A stretch of 64,000 bases of DNA from Xanthomonas hortorum (GTDB lineage: Bacteria > Pseudomonadota > Gammaproteobacteria > Xanthomonadales > Xanthomonadaceae). The translations under genes were made by a program, and so were the position numbers. The stretch lies in assembly GCF_002940005.1 (NCBI RefSeq), contig NZ_MDEF01000009.1; one strand, given 5' to 3'. The notes beneath the pieces are model-generated. The model ran no database searches, had not been told where the DNA came from, and worked only from the letters and a program-made list of their open reading frames with translations. Numbering within the stretch: the first letter of the stretch is position 1; every line of letters starts with the position of its first letter. Positions 9,542-18,855 of the stretch are shown one piece after another.

Positions 9542-10924
9542 TCACTGCAGCGAGCCACTGCCTTGCAGCTTGGACTCGGCATCCTGCGACAGCAGGCGAT
9601 TGACGTCCTGCAGATCAGTGATATCGAGCTTGCCGATCGCCTGGCCCAGCAGTAAACGGTTCTGCAGGAAGTTGTAGCGCGACTGCGCGTAGTTCAGCTG
9701 CGCCTGGAACAGCGTGCGCTGGTTCTGCACCACGTCCAGCACCGTGCGCGTGCCGACTTCCAGACCCACCTGCGAGGCATCGTATGCGGCCTGCGCAGAC
9801 ACTACGGCCAGACGGCGAGCTTCCACTTCGCTGATGCCGGCGACCACGGTCTGATAGGCATTGCGCGTGTTGCGATCCAGCGCGCGCTTCTGCTGCTCGT
9901 AGGTGTCCTGCTGGATATCGCGACGCGACAGCGCCTGACGCACGGCCGACTGCGTTGCACCGCCGGCGAAGATCGGAATCGACAAGGTGATGCCGATCGA
10001 ATCGGTATCGATATTGAGATTATTTGTCGTGAAATTACCTCCAATCTGGTCAACTGTGCCGCCACCGCCCCAACTATTGGTTCGGCCTATGCTTGCGCCG
10101 AGATTAAGTGTCGGGTAATGGCCTGCGCGTGCGGCGTTGACCTGCGCTTCGGCCGCACTGACCTGCAGCTGTTGCGCCTTCAATGCCGGGTTGTCTGCGA
10201 TGGCGGTGGACACCAGCTGATCGACGTTGGCGTAGGCTGCCGGCACTTCCGGACGGAACTCTTCCGGCAGCGCACGCAGGCCGACTACCGGCTGGCCAGT
10301 GAGTTCGGTCAGCGCCTGGTAGTAATCCTTCAGCGTGTTGCGCGCGTTGATGGTGTCGGCGCGCGCCTGGTCGTACTGGGCGCGGGCTTCATGCACGTCG
10401 GTGATCGGCGCCAGGCCCACTTCCAGGCGCTTGTCGGCGTAGTCGAACTGCTTCTTGGCGGCGGCTTCGTTGGTCTCGGCTGCGGCCAGCGATTCGATCC
10501 CCACCAGTACCTGGAAATACGCCGCCGAGCTACGGGTGATCAGATCGTTGTTGGCCGATTCCAGCGTGAAGTCGGCCGCTTTAGCGACTTCGCGCTGTGC
10601 GCGCAGATTGGAAAACTGCGCCCAGTTGAGGATTGTCTGGCTACCCTGGATCGCATACTGGCGCTGCTTGGTGGTCGAGCGACCGGGTACGCCTTCCAGC
10701 TCTCGGTGCGACTGGGTAAAACCAGCGCTACCATCCAACTGCGGCAGCAACGCCGCACGCGCCTGCACCTGGCCTTCCCGATTGACCAGGCGAGTGGACT
10801 CGGCCACTGCCAGCTGCGGATCGCCGTTGCGGGCCATTTCGTAGACCTGCAGCAGATCGGTGGCATGTGCTGCCATCGGAGACAGGGCGGCGGCCAGGGC
10901 CAGAACGAGGGATCGGCGGATCAT
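9542..10924 (-). CDS. tolC: TolC-family outer-membrane efflux/secretion channel
   Basis: A 460-residue outer-membrane factor forming the trimeric barrel and periplasmic tunnel of RND pumps and type I secretion. It has a signal peptide (MIRRSLVLALAAALSPMAAHA) followed by two OEP repeats. Hallmarks are LLQVYEMARNGDPQL at the mature start, YFQVLVGIESL, and GTRTVLDVVQNQRTLF in the second repeat. The start at the ATG at 10924 is set by the signal peptide; the 65 in-frame residues upstream lie in the 3' part of the next gene and are not part of it. It follows the PCMT-family gene with 20 bases between, on the same strand, an arrangement consistent with one transcript. Confidence 0.92.
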   Translation of the reverse strand: MIRRSLVLALAAALSPMAAHATDLLQVYEMARNGDPQLAVAESTRLVNREGQVQARAALLPQLDGSAGFTQSHRELEGVPGRSTTKQRQYAIQGSQTILNWAQFSNLRAQREVAKAADFTLESANNDLITRSSAAYFQVLVGIESLAAAETNEAAAKKQFDYADKRLEVGLAPITDVHEARAQYDQARADTINARNTLKDYYQALTELTGQPVVGLRALPEEFRPEVPAAYANVDQLVSTAIADNPALKAQQLQVSAAEAQVNAARAGHYPTLNLGASIGRTNSWGGGGTVDQIGGNFTTNNLNIDTDSIGITLSIPIFAGGATQSAVRQALSRRDIQQDTYEQQKRALDRNTRNAYQTVVAGISEVEARRLAVVSAQAAYDASQVGLEVGTRTVLDVVQNQRTLFQAQLNYAQSRYNFLQNRLLLGQAIGKLDITDLQDVNRLLSQDAESKLQGSGSLQ

Positions 10925-10944
10925 CGGGGAAGCTTCCTTGGGAA

Positions 10945-11601
10945 TCAGAATTGGAATCGGGGCGTCGGTGCGGCGCCCTGAAGATAGGCGAGGTCGGTTT
11001 CGAATAACGATTCGATGCGCGGCGCGTTGACGTCGCCACGCACCAGGACTGCTTCCATCACCGGTTCGTGACCACGCACGACAAACAGCCGGCCATTCGG
11101 GCGCAACCACTGCAGCCACTGGGTCGGTAGCGTGTCGACTGCGCCGGTGATGCAGATGGCATCGAAACGACGCTCGCTCTGCCAGCCGAATGCGTCGGCG
11201 GTTTCAATGCGGACGTTGCTGCCCAGGCCGGTGCTGTCCAGATTGGCGCGTGCGGCGGTGGCCAGTGCCGGATCGATCTCCAGGCTCACCACCTCGCGGG
11301 CCAGTGCGGCCAGGCAGGCGGTGGAAAATCCACTGCCGGCGCCGATTTCCAGCACGTCTTCGCCCGGCTGCAGATCCAGCGCCTGCAGCATGCGGCCTTC
11401 GACCACCGGCTTCATCATCTTGTGGCCGGCCGACAGCGGAATTTCCACATCGACGTAGGCCAGGGTCTTGTAAGCCTCCGGCACGAAGGCCTCGCGCGGC
11501 AGGCGCGCCAGCACGTCGAGCACGCGCAGATCCAGCACGTCCCACGGCCGGATCTGCTGTTCGACCATTTTTTCGCGGGCTTGGGAGAAATCGATCGTCA
11601 T
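10945..11601 (-). CDS. Protein-L-isoaspartate O-methyltransferase family protein
   Basis: A 218-residue SAM-dependent methyltransferase of the PCMT family, the group that repairs isoaspartyl residues. The SAM motif VLEIGAGSGFSTA lies near residues 84-96, followed by VVSLEIDP. The chosen ATG at 11601 precedes MTIDFSQAREKMVEQQIRPWDV; a TTG 15 bases further up is possible. QQIRPWDVLD is typical of the proteobacterial branch found next to tolC, which differs from canonical Pcm, so repair activity is inferred rather than certain. Confidence 0.85.
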   Translation of the reverse strand: MTIDFSQAREKMVEQQIRPWDVLDLRVLDVLARLPREAFVPEAYKTLAYVDVEIPLSAGHKMMKPVVEGRMLQALDLQPGEDVLEIGAGSGFSTACLAALAREVVSLEIDPALATAARANLDSTGLGSNVRIETADAFGWQSERRFDAICITGAVDTLPTQWLQWLRPNGRLFVVRGHEPVMEAVLVRGDVNAPRIESLFETDLAYLQGAAPTPRFQF

Positions 11602-11729
11602 GGTGCGGCTATCCAACGCAGTGGGGCAAGCATTTTACCGGTGCGCGAGGCAACTGGCGCATCTAGCATCGCCGCGCGCGGCCAAAGCACGCAGTGCCGG
11701 AAGTCATCGCCACCAACGTCTCGGTGCAA

Positions 11730-12383
11730 TCAGCGCGGCGCATACGCCCTCAAAAAGAAATCCACACTGGCCTGAATGTGCTCATCCACCTGCGCGCGGG
11801 TGGGCTGACCATGCAGGCCGCACATCATCAGCGCATACAGCTCGCCTTTGAGCAGGCAGACAAACTGTGAAGCAGCGCGCTCCAGCTCGGGGATGTCCAA
11901 TTGGCCATCGGCGACCCGTGCCGAGAGGAAATCCGCCAGTGCCTGTTGGGTCCGCTTGGGGCCGGCATCCCAGAACATTTCGCGCACATGCACATCGCCG
12001 GTACCGGGCGCCATCATCATGCGATGGGTGGCGATTGCAGAGTCGGCGCTGACCATCGTAAAGAAGGCGTTGGCGATTTCGATCAGCTGATCGCGCAAGT
12101 TGCCTTTGGGAGCGTGGTCGAACAGATCGTCCGGCATCATGTGTTGGCATTGTGCACGGATCGCTTCAGAAAACAGGCTTTCTTTGTCGCCAAAGTGACT
12201 GTAAACGGTCAGTTTGGAGACGCCGGCGGCTGCGGCGATGCCGTCCATGCTGACCCCTGCAAAGCCCTGCTCCATGAACATGGTGCGGGCGGCGCCCAGG
12301 ATGGCGGCGCGTTTCCCAAGATCCTTGGGACGCCCAGGACCGTTGCTCTTGGTCTTGGACTTGAGGGGGGGCGAACTGGACAT
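11730..12383 (-). CDS. TetR/AcrR-family transcriptional regulator
   Basis: A 217-residue one-component regulator. The TetR DNA-binding region is at about residues 22-70 (ILGAARTMFMEQGFAGVSMDGIAAAAGVSKLTVYSHFGDKE, seen as consecutive blocks), preceded by a basic tail KSKTKSNGPGRPKDLGKR. The C-terminal ligand-binding half resembles the AefR-like TetR_C group, whose members often repress efflux genes. The start at 12383 removes an unrelated 31-residue extension. It lies upstream of the PCMT/TolC pair on the same strand but 128 bases away, so control of tolC is only a guess. Confidence 0.88.
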   Translation of the reverse strand: MSSSPPLKSKTKSNGPGRPKDLGKRAAILGAARTMFMEQGFAGVSMDGIAAAAGVSKLTVYSHFGDKESLFSEAIRAQCQHMMPDDLFDHAPKGNLRDQLIEIANAFFTMVSADSAIATHRMMMAPGTGDVHVREMFWDAGPKRTQQALADFLSARVADGQLDIPELERAASQFVCLLKGELYALMMCGLHGQPTRAQVDEHIQASVDFFLRAYAPR

Positions 12384-12394
12384 ATCGCCAATAC

Positions 12395-12411
12395 TAGACC
12401 ATCGGGTTCTA
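12395..12411. promoter_or_regulatory. Candidate operator in the TetR/GGDEF divergent gap
   Basis: TAGACC-ATC-GGGTTCTA is an imperfect inverted repeat 12 bases upstream of the TetR start codon, beside an AT-rich stretch (TATATTTATAC). Such placement suits autoregulation. The remainder of the gap up to about 12720 holds no supported gene. Confidence 0.35.
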
Positions 12412-12720
12412 TATTTATACTCGGCGCCTATGGAATGCATTGAAGCGCTCATAAACTGTGGCGTCTGCCCCGCCACCGATGCTGAGCGTCGCGCACCAGC
12501 TTGCTTATCGCCGTTAATTGTTTCATCTGAATGCCTCCCGGTGTCATCGCCCGCCTGGCTGCTGTAGGGGATCCCCCTAGGGCGCTGAAAAAACCCCGGT
12601 GATAGATTGACTGACGGTACGTCGGCGTATGTCGGCGACCTTCAGACGGGACGGACGAGGGACGAAAGCGTGGACAGGGTCGGGGCGCAAACGAATACAG
12701 GCTGCGTCCGCAGCAGGTAC

Positions 12721-15684
12721 GTGCTGCGGATCGGGCCGTTGTGGCCGTCGCTGTGGCGATGCGCGTTGCTGTGCTGCGTGCTGCTCGGCGCCTGGCCCGC
12801 CTTCGCCCAGCCGCTCAAACACACCGCGTATCACACCGTCACCCGCTGGAGCATGGACGACGGCCTGCCGCACAACCTGGTGCATGCGGTGGCGCAGGGC
12901 GAAGACGGCCTGATCTGGCTCGGCACCTGGGAAGGCGTGGCGCGCTTCAACGGCCGCGATTTCACGGTCTACGATCGGCAGAACACCCCGGGCGTCGAGC
13001 TGGGCGGTGTGTTCGTGGTGGTGCGCGACAGCACCGGCGGGATGTTGTTCGGCACGGCGTTCGATGGGGTCTACCACTATCAGGACGGCCACTGGCAGCA
13101 GCTGGGCGATGCCTCTGCGCGGCATCTGGCGGTGAGTGCATTGCTGCGGCGTGCCGATGGCGCGTTGTGGGTGGGCACCCCGCAGACGCTGTACCGGATC
13201 GAGGCCGATGGGCGGGTGGTGGATGTGGGCCGCCAGGCCGGGTTGCCGCGTGCACGCGTCACCGCGCTCTCGGCCGACGACGATGGCGATCTGTGGGTCG
13301 GCACCGAGGTCGGGCTATATCGCCTGCCGCAGGATGGCAGCCAGGCAACCGCCTGGGGCAAGGCGCATGGCATGCGCGATGCGCCGGTGCGACGGCTGGC
13401 CAGCGACCGCGAAGGTGGGTTGCTGGTGGCTGGCGACGTCGGGGTGTGGTGGTGGAGCCGCGGCGGCGGCCTGCAACGCTTCCGTCAGGGCCAGCGCGTG
13501 GATTCGTTGTTGCTGGATCGACGCGGGCATCTATGGATGAGTCTGTCGACCGGGCTGCTGGTGGTGCATAGCGGCGCGGACGATCCGGACGAGCAGATCG
13601 CCATTTCCGGAGTGGCCAGCCCGGCCTTGCTGGAAGATGCCGAAGGCCTGATCTGGGTCGGCAGCACACACGGTTTGTTCCGGGTTGCCGAAGGCGCCGC
13701 GCATGGCGTCACCCACGAGGACGGCCTCACCTCCGATTACGTGCGCAGCGTGCTGCAGACGCCCAATGGCACGGTGTGGGTGGGCAGCGCGGTGGGCCTG
13801 GACCGCTGGCGCGGCGAGCAGATCAGCCGGGTGTCGTTGTCGCCCAGCGAGGGCGGACGCGTGCTGGAACAGTCGGTGCTCGCGCTGGCCGACGCCGGCG
13901 ACGGCGGTGTGTGGGCCGGCACCTATAGCCAGGGCGTGGTGCGTCTGGATGCGCAAGGCCGCGTGCTGGTGCGCATCGGTGCAGCCGAGGGCTTGCCGTC
14001 GATGTCGGTGCGCGCGGTGCTGCCCGATGGCGAGGATCTGTGGATCGGCACCACCGCCGGGCTGGTGCGTTGGCGCAATGGCAAGGCGCGTCACTACACC
14101 GCCGCCGACGGCGTGCCGGACGGTTCGGTGCAGGTGCTGTATCGCGATGCGCAGGGGATTGTGTGGATCGGCACCGATCGCGGCATGACCGCGTTGTCGC
14201 CTGACGGCAGCACGCGCGCATGGCTGGGCGAGCAGGATTTCCCCGGGCAGAACGCGTTCGATTTCCTGCGCGATGCCAATGGCGATCTGTGGATCGCCAG
14301 CGATCGCGGCCTGTTGCGCTTGCGCGGAGAGACATTCCGCGTCTACGACCATCGGGTCGGGCTGCCGCGCGACAAGGTGTTTCGGGTGATCGACGACGGC
14401 CGCGGCTATTTCTGGTTGTCGAGCAACCATGGCGTGTTCCGCATCGCGCGCAGCGATTTCGACCAGCTCGATGCGGGGACGCGCGACCAATTGAGTGTGG
14501 AAGTGGTGGATCGCAGCGACGGCATGCCTGGCAATCAGGGCAACGGCAGCAGCGCGCCGGCCGGCTGGATGACACAGTCCGGGCAGCTGTTGTTTCCGAC
14601 CGCAGCCGGTCTGGGCGTGATCGATCCGACGCGTGTGGGCACCTTGCAGGGCCATCGCTTGCCGATCGTGTTCGAGCGCCTGCTGGTCGATGGCATGGTG
14701 CAGCCGTTGAACGGCCCGCATCGATTCGGCGCAGATACCCGACGGATCGCCATTGGCTATGCCGGGTTGAATTTTCGTGGGCCGGACAAGGTGCGTTATC
14801 GCTACCGGTTGGAAGGCTTCGATCCGGAGTGGGTGGATGCCGACAGCGCCATCGAGGCGATCTACACCAATCTGCCGCCGGGCCGTTTTCGTTTCCGTGT
14901 GCAGGCGATGTCGCTGCCGGTGGACTGGCGGCAGACCGCGTTGCTGGGCGAATCCAGCCTGGTCATCGAACTGGCGCCGCCGTGGTGGCGGCGTGGCGAA
15001 GTGATCGCGCTGGGCATCCTTGGCCTGGGCAGTGTGATCTACATGTTTTACTTATGGCGCACGGCCAGTTACCGCCGACGCCAGCGTCAGCTCAACACGG
15101 TGATCGACCGGCGCACACGCGAGTTGAGCGACAAGAACCTCGCGCTGCAGCGGGCCAGCCAGGAGCGCGAAGCGTTGATGCGCCAGCTGGAGTATCGCGC
15201 AAGCCACGACGTGCTCACCGCGCTACCCAACCGGCGCGAGGCCGAGCGCGTGCTGCAGCAATGGTTCGACGAAGCGCGCGCCGGTGGTGCGGCCCTCGCG
15301 TTGGCGCTGATGGATATCGATCACTTCAAACGCATCAACGATGCCTACGGCCATGAGGTCGGCGATGCGGTGTTGTCTGCGATTGGCGAGGCATTGAGCG
15401 AACACGATCAGGCGCAGTGCTTTGCCGCCCGGCATGGCGGCGAAGAGTTCCTGCTGGCGGCCATCGGCCTGGACGCGGCGCAGGCGCGCGCGCTGTTCGA
15501 GCGCATGCGCCAACGGCTTGCAACGATCGATGTCGATGCGCAGGGCACCACCGTGCGTTGCACCGCCAGCGTGGGCATTGCGATGAGCGATGAAGCGCCG
15601 AGCCGGCGCGAATTGCTGGCATTGGCCGATCGCCGTCTGTATCAGGCCAAGCGGCAGGGGCGGGATCGCTTGGTGGGGCGATGA
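12721..15684 (+). CDS. Periplasmic-propeller sensor diguanylate cyclase (Reg_prop, Y_Y_Y, GGDEF)
   Basis: A transmembrane sensor of about 987 residues that would make cyclic di-GMP. After a signal peptide (ending WPAFAQ) comes a long periplasmic region of two-component-regulator propeller repeats (units of the type GxxWxGTxxGL, about residues 40-640), a Y_Y_Y domain (about 680-745), one membrane helix (about 762-782), a coiled coil and a GGDEF domain. The active site reads GGEEF near residue 906, so catalysis is expected. No RxxD inhibitory site is present at the usual place upstream. The GTG at 12721 puts the signal peptide at the start; longer starts at 12670 (GTG) or 12607 (TTG) are possible. 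No receiver domain or neighbouring EAL protein is seen. Confidence 0.88.
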   Translation: MLRIGPLWPSLWRCALLCCVLLGAWPAFAQPLKHTAYHTVTRWSMDDGLPHNLVHAVAQGEDGLIWLGTWEGVARFNGRDFTVYDRQNTPGVELGGVFVVVRDSTGGMLFGTAFDGVYHYQDGHWQQLGDASARHLAVSALLRRADGALWVGTPQTLYRIEADGRVVDVGRQAGLPRARVTALSADDDGDLWVGTEVGLYRLPQDGSQATAWGKAHGMRDAPVRRLASDREGGLLVAGDVGVWWWSRGGGLQRFRQGQRVDSLLLDRRGHLWMSLSTGLLVVHSGADDPDEQIAISGVASPALLEDAEGLIWVGSTHGLFRVAEGAAHGVTHEDGLTSDYVRSVLQTPNGTVWVGSAVGLDRWRGEQISRVSLSPSEGGRVLEQSVLALADAGDGGVWAGTYSQGVVRLDAQGRVLVRIGAAEGLPSMSVRAVLPDGEDLWIGTTAGLVRWRNGKARHYTAADGVPDGSVQVLYRDAQGIVWIGTDRGMTALSPDGSTRAWLGEQDFPGQNAFDFLRDANGDLWIASDRGLLRLRGETFRVYDHRVGLPRDKVFRVIDDGRGYFWLSSNHGVFRIARSDFDQLDAGTRDQLSVEVVDRSDGMPGNQGNGSSAPAGWMTQSGQLLFPTAAGLGVIDPTRVGTLQGHRLPIVFERLLVDGMVQPLNGPHRFGADTRRIAIGYAGLNFRGPDKVRYRYRLEGFDPEWVDADSAIEAIYTNLPPGRFRFRVQAMSLPVDWRQTALLGESSLVIELAPPWWRRGEVIALGILGLGSVIYMFYLWRTASYRRRQRQLNTVIDRRTRELSDKNLALQRASQEREALMRQLEYRASHDVLTALPNRREAERVLQQWFDEARAGGAALALALMDIDHFKRINDAYGHEVGDAVLSAIGEALSEHDQAQCFAARHGGEEFLLAAIGLDAAQARALFERMRQRLATIDVDAQGTTVRCTASVGIAMSDEAPSRRELLALADRRLYQAKRQGRDRLVGR

Positions 15685-15687
15685 TGT

Positions 15688-16572
15688 TTACAGCTGCCCC
15701 TGATCCGCCTGCGCATGCAACAGCGCAACAAATGCCTGCGCCGCACGCGACAAGGTGCGCCCGCCATGTGTCACGCAACCCAGCTCGCGCGACAGCGCGA
15801 CATCGGCCAGCGGCAGCGCCACGATCTGATGATCGATCATGCGCTCCGGCAACACGCTCCAGGCCAGGCCCACCGACACCAGCATCTTGATCGTCTCCAG
15901 ATAGTTGGTGGTCATGCGCAGGCTCGGCACCAGCCCGCGCTCGGCGAACAGGCCGGCGACGATGCGATGGGTGAAGGTGCCCGGGTCCGGCAGCACCGCT
16001 GGGTATGCCACTACATCCTCCAGCGTCACCGCGTGCATCGTCGCCAACGGATGATCCGGCGCCACCACGAACTGCAGGCGGTCGTGCCAGATCGGCTGTG
16101 CGCGTAACGGTGCGCGCGTGTCCGGTGCGAGCGTGGTGACCGCCAATTCCACTTCGCCGCGCAGCACCGCTGCATAGGCCAGTTCCGAGTCCAGGAACTG
16201 GATATCCAGCGCCGCCTGCGGATGTTCTGCAGCAAAGCGGCGCAGCAGGGCGGGCAGACGGTGCAGGCCCACATGGTGGCTGGTGGCCAGGCTCAGGCGC
16301 CCGCCGACGGCTGCGCCGAGATGCTCCAGTACACGGCGGGTGTCCTGCAGCTCGGCCAGGATGCGTTGCGCGCGCGGCAGCAAGGCCTGGCCGGCTTCGG
16401 TCAGCACCACCTGGCGGCCGAGGCGGTCGAACAGACGCGCCGACAATTGCCCTTCCAGCAGTGCGATGCGTTTGCTCACCGCTGGCTGGGTGAGGTGCAG
16501 CGCCTCGCCGGCGGCCGAGAAGCTACCGCTCTCGGCGATCGCCACGAACGCGCTGAGGCTGGCCAGGTCCAT
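15688..16572 (-). CDS. LysR-family transcriptional regulator, divergent from leuC
   Basis: A 294-residue LysR-type regulator with an N-terminal winged helix (residues 1-60, GSFSAAGEALHLTQPAVSKR) and a C-terminal periplasmic-binding-like effector domain (about 90-290). It is divergently placed from leuC, with 120 bases between, which strongly suggests it controls the leuCD-leuB unit and itself. Its stop codon lies 3 bases from that of the GGDEF gene, so the two are convergent. The inducer cannot be read from the sequence; an isopropylmalate-type intermediate would be the natural candidate. Confidence 0.9.
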   Translation of the reverse strand: MDLASLSAFVAIAESGSFSAAGEALHLTQPAVSKRIALLEGQLSARLFDRLGRQVVLTEAGQALLPRAQRILAELQDTRRVLEHLGAAVGGRLSLATSHHVGLHRLPALLRRFAAEHPQAALDIQFLDSELAYAAVLRGEVELAVTTLAPDTRAPLRAQPIWHDRLQFVVAPDHPLATMHAVTLEDVVAYPAVLPDPGTFTHRIVAGLFAERGLVPSLRMTTNYLETIKMLVSVGLAWSVLPERMIDHQIVALPLADVALSRELGCVTHGGRTLSRAAQAFVALLHAQADQGQL

Positions 16573-16584
16573 TGCTATTCCTGA

Positions 16585-16614
16585 AATTCATTTGTTGAAT
16601 AAACAATATGAATT
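16585..16614. promoter_or_regulatory. Candidate LysR operator between lysR and leuC
   Basis: An AT-rich inverted repeat, AATTCAT (16585-16591) and ATGAATT (16608-16614), with inner half-sites TTGTT and AACAA, lies 12 bases from the regulator's start codon in an otherwise GC-rich region. Spacing and content suit a LysR-type autoregulatory site. Confidence 0.5.
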
Positions 16615-16692
16615 TGCGTTATCGAAGGCAAGCTCCTAGCATCGAATTCAGCCAGGTGGGCGCACCCACCATCCGCCAATCGGGTTGCTGCG

Positions 16693-18141
16693 ATGACTGC
16701 CAAGACGCTGTACGACAAATTGTGGGAACTGCACGAGGTCACGCGCCGTGACGATGGTTCCTCGCTGATCTATATCGACCGCCACATCCTGCACGAAGTG
16801 ACCTCGCCGCAAGCCTTCGAAGGCCTGCGCCTGGCCGGGCGCAAGCCTTGGCGCATCGACGCCAATATCGCCACGCCCGACCACAACGTGCCGACCACGC
16901 GCGCCGAGCGCCAGGGCGGGCTGGAGTCGATCACCGACGCAGTCTCGCGCCTGCAGGTGCAGACCCTGGACGAGAACTGCGACGACTTCGGCATCCTCGA
17001 GTTCAAGATGAACGACGCGCGCCAGGGCATCGTGCATGTGGTCGGCCCGGAGCAGGGCGCCACCTTGCCGGGCATGACCGTGGTCTGCGGCGACTCGCAC
17101 ACCTCCACGCATGGCGCGTTCGGCGCGCTTGCGCATGGCATCGGTACTTCCGAGGTCGAACATGTGCTGGCCACGCAATGCCTGATCGCCAAGAAGATGA
17201 AGAACATGCAGGTGCGGGTGGAAGGCACGCTGCCGTTCGGCGTGACCGCCAAGGACATCGTGCTGGCGGTGATCGGCAAGATCGGCACCGCTGGCGGCAA
17301 CGGCCATGCGCTGGAATTTGCCGGCAGCGCGATCCGCGACTTGTCGATCGAAGGCCGCATGACCATCTGCAACATGTCGATCGAAGCCGGCGCGCGCGTC
17401 GGCATGGTGGCGGTGGACGACAAGACGATTGCCTACGTCAAAGGTCGCCCATTCGCGCCCAAGGGCGCCGACTGGGACGCGGCGGTCGCGTTGTGGAGCA
17501 CGCTGGTGTCCGATGCCGATGCGCACTTCGACACAGTGGTGGAATTGCGCGCGGAAGATATCAAGCCGCAGGTCAGCTGGGGTACCTCGCCGGAGATGGT
17601 GCTGGCGGTGGACCAGCAGGTGCCGGATCCGGCCGCCGAACAGGATCCGACCAGGCGCGACTCGATCGAGCGCGCGCTGAAATACATGGGTTTGCGGGCA
17701 AATCAGCCGATCACCCAGATCCATCTGGATCGCGTGTTCATCGGCTCGTGCACCAACTCGCGCATCGAAGATCTGCGTGCGGCCGCTGCGGTTGCCAAGG
17801 GCCGCAAGGTCGCTTCCACCATCAAGCAGGCATTGGTGGTGCCGGGCTCGGGCCTGGTCAAGGCGCAGGCCGAAGCCGAAGGCCTGGACAAGGTGTTTCT
17901 GGACGCCGGCTTCGAATGGCGCGAGCCGGGTTGTTCGATGTGTCTGGCAATGAACCCGGACAAGCTGGGCAGTGGCGAGCATTGCGCTTCCACTTCCAAC
18001 CGCAATTTCGAAGGCCGCCAGGGCGCCGGTGGTCGCACCCATCTGGTCAGCCCGGCGATGGCAGCGGCTGCTGCGGTCAGTGGTCACTTCGTTGATGTGC
18101 GTGAGCTTGGGGATTCGGGAGTGGGGATTCGGGATTCGTAA
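16693..18141 (+). CDS. leuC: 3-isopropylmalate dehydratase large subunit
   Basis: A 482-residue large subunit of isopropylmalate isomerase, which interconverts 2- and 3-isopropylmalate in leucine synthesis together with LeuD. The three [4Fe-4S] cysteines are in GSCTNSR (Cys353) and CSMCLAMNP (Cys414, Cys417). VCGDSHTSTHGAFGALA is the aconitase signature. The last residues, RELGDSGVGIRDS, do not resemble the family end; they are encoded by the left arm of a GGGATTCG-type intergenic repeat that the gene has read into. It is followed 66 bases later by leuD. Confidence 0.97.
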   Translation: MTAKTLYDKLWELHEVTRRDDGSSLIYIDRHILHEVTSPQAFEGLRLAGRKPWRIDANIATPDHNVPTTRAERQGGLESITDAVSRLQVQTLDENCDDFGILEFKMNDARQGIVHVVGPEQGATLPGMTVVCGDSHTSTHGAFGALAHGIGTSEVEHVLATQCLIAKKMKNMQVRVEGTLPFGVTAKDIVLAVIGKIGTAGGNGHALEFAGSAIRDLSIEGRMTICNMSIEAGARVGMVAVDDKTIAYVKGRPFAPKGADWDAAVALWSTLVSDADAHFDTVVELRAEDIKPQVSWGTSPEMVLAVDQQVPDPAAEQDPTRRDSIERALKYMGLRANQPITQIHLDRVFIGSCTNSRIEDLRAAAAVAKGRKVASTIKQALVVPGSGLVKAQAEAEGLDKVFLDAGFEWREPGCSMCLAMNPDKLGSGEHCASTSNRNFEGRQGAGGRTHLVSPAMAAAAAVSGHFVDVRELGDSGVGIRDS

Positions 18142-18199
18142 AGACCGGTCTGCGCATTCCAGCTTTTTCGAATCCCCAATTACCAATCCCTAATCCCGG
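18108..18199. repeat. GGGATTCG-type inverted repeat spanning the leuC end
   Basis: The left arm (18108-18139) is built of GGGGATTCGGGA units; the right arm (18167-18199) has the complement, CGAATCCCC and CAATCCCTAATCCC. The left arm is translated as the tail of LeuC. A related block lies at 60617-60790. Confidence 0.8.
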
Positions 18200-18207
18200 C
18201 ACTCCTA

Positions 18208-18855
18208 ATGACCCCTTTCACCCAACACACCGGACTGGTCGCGCCGCTGGATCGCGCCAACGTCGATACCGACCAGATCATTCCCAAGCAATTCCTCAAG
18301 TCGATCAAGCGCACCGGTTTCGGGCCGAACCTGTTCGACGAGTGGCGCTATCTGGACATCGGCGAGCCTGGGCGCGACAACAGCCAGCGCCCGATCAACC
18401 CGGAATTCGTCCTCAATTTCCCGCGCTATCAAGGCGCCAGTGTGTTGCTGGCACGCGAAAACTTCGGCTGCGGTTCCTCGCGCGAGCACGCGCCGTGGGC
18501 GCTGGACGAATACGGCTTTCGCGCAGTGATTGCACCGAGCTTTGCCGACATCTTCTTCAACAACAGTTTCAAGAACGGCCTGCTGCCGATCGTGCTGGCC
18601 GAAGCGGAAGTGGATGCGTTGTTCCAACAATGCCTGGCGACTGAAGGCTATCAACTCACCGTGGATCTGGACGCGCAGCGCGTGCGCCGGCCCGATGGCG
18701 TGGAATACAGCTTCGACATCGACGCCTTCCGCAAGCACTGCCTGCTCAACGGGCTGGACGACATCGGCCTGACCTTGCAGGACGCCGATGCGATCGGTCG
18801 CTTCGAACAAGGCCATCGCGCGCGTCAACCGTGGTTGTTCGGCGCACTGCAGTGA
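18208..18855 (+). CDS. leuD: 3-isopropylmalate dehydratase small subunit
   Basis: A 215-residue swivel-domain partner of LeuC. It carries NVDTDQIIPKQFLKS near residues 18-32 and the substrate-binding GCGSSREHAPWAL near residues 89-101. Length is normal for the bacterial type. It overlaps the following methyltransferase gene by 4 bases (GTGA), which indicates translational coupling. Confidence 0.97.
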   Translation: MTPFTQHTGLVAPLDRANVDTDQIIPKQFLKSIKRTGFGPNLFDEWRYLDIGEPGRDNSQRPINPEFVLNFPRYQGASVLLARENFGCGSSREHAPWALDEYGFRAVIAPSFADIFFNNSFKNGLLPIVLAEAEVDALFQQCLATEGYQLTVDLDAQRVRRPDGVEYSFDIDAFRKHCLLNGLDDIGLTLQDADAIGRFEQGHRARQPWLFGALQ

